In this document: in pieces, positions 6,046-6,113 of the stretch
Position numbering within the stretch: position 1 is the stretch's first letter
Layout of the letters: each line of letters begins with the position of its first letter
NCBI GenBank assembly: GCA_902362725.1
Contig: CABIXM010000042.1
Coordinates: forward strand, 1-6,113
Direction of reading: 5' to 3'
Length of the DNA stretch: 6,113 bases
From: Clostridiaceae bacterium
Lineage (GTDB): Bacteria > Bacillota > Clostridia > Lachnospirales > Lachnospiraceae
Program-made: the position numbers and the translations under genes
Notes under the pieces: generated by a model
Told to the model about the DNA's origin: nothing
The model's input: only the letters and a program-made list of their open reading frames with translations
Database searches by the model: none

Positions 6046-6089
6046 GAAAAATAACCGTCAGCCTTTTATACTAAAAGGTCAACGGTTAT
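6046..6089 (-). terminator. Rho-independent terminator of a gene outside the window
   Basis: On the minus strand ATAACCGT pairs with ACGGTTAT (outer 8 bp). A three-base internal loop follows, then CCTTTT/AAAAGG (inner 6 bp) around an AGTAT loop, and T-run TTTTT at 6051-6047. It ends transcription entering from the right edge. Only 24 bases remain beyond it, so the upstream gene cannot be identified; one frame ends in a TAA at 6088-6086 within the stem. Confidence 0.75.
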
Positions 6090-6113
6090 CGACAGAATTC
6101 TTTTACAAGAGGA

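Larger units (their letters stand above)
2861..6113 (-). mobile_element. Integrative mobilizable element of Tn4451/TnpX type inserted in topB (right end present, left end outside window)
   Basis: Immediately beyond the broken topB frame lies tnpW, which sits near one end of Tn4451-family elements. VirE-like and CHC2 replication genes and a cargo gene follow, all on one strand. Codon use and composition change at the boundary: the topB side is GC-richer, this side poorer, and the 5475-5945 gene very AT-rich. A GA dinucleotide, the known TnpX crossover core, is present at the junction (2860-2859). No recombinase or relaxase is visible in the window; the recombinase is expected beyond 6113. The exact end is inferred, not proven. 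Confidence 0.7.

Noticed and set aside
6086..6113. C-terminal end of an upstream gene (eight codons to a TAA)
   Set aside because: Too short to support, and other frames are equally open.

Overview
The window looks like a mobile element nested inside another, from a Gram-positive gut-type Firmicute (Clostridia such as Lachnospiraceae or Ruminococcaceae, or a streptococcus/enterococcus that acquired such DNA). This rests on strong AGGAGG-type Shine-Dalgarno (SD) sites, frequent ATGA or longer gene overlaps, and the protein families present. All convincing genes are on the minus strand, so the window reads from high to low coordinates. I found no convincing plus-strand gene, tRNA, rRNA or CRISPR array.

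Region A (about 1-2860) is the backbone of a Tn1549-like integrative conjugative element (ICE). In transcription order it holds the C-terminal third of a topoisomerase III gene (topB) with its front missing, a small conserved accessory protein overlapping it by ATGA, and a long reading frame that leaves the window at base 1. That frame joins a CHC2 primase-type zinc finger to an ArdC/LtrC-like ssDNA-binding and metallopeptidase protein. The join is in frame with no stop, although an SD and ATG survive at the boundary.

Region B (about 2861-6113, open to the right) looks like a smaller integrative mobilizable element of the Tn4451/TnpX type inserted into topB. From its right end it holds tnpW, a 250-bp non-coding segment rich in GACAAC repeats, a VirE-family ATPase/helicase, and a second CHC2 protein closely related to the one in region A. 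These are followed by tandem terminator hairpins, an AT-rich two-helix membrane protein with its own promoter, and the terminator of a gene outside the window. The recombinase and the 5' part of topB are predicted to lie beyond base 6113.

The most interesting part is the CHC2-VirE-repeat block. A primase-type zinc finger protein, a helicase and an adjacent cluster of at least ten GACAAC cores (four of them a perfect 12-bp tandem array) around an AT-rich stretch have the layout of a small replicon, comparable to the rep-ori modules of phage-inducible islands. The element end also carries an outward TTGACA, as expected if circularisation builds a promoter for the recombinase, as known for Tn4451. 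Two genes (CHC2 and tnpW) each have a terminator hairpin directly before the SD, which suggests attenuation.
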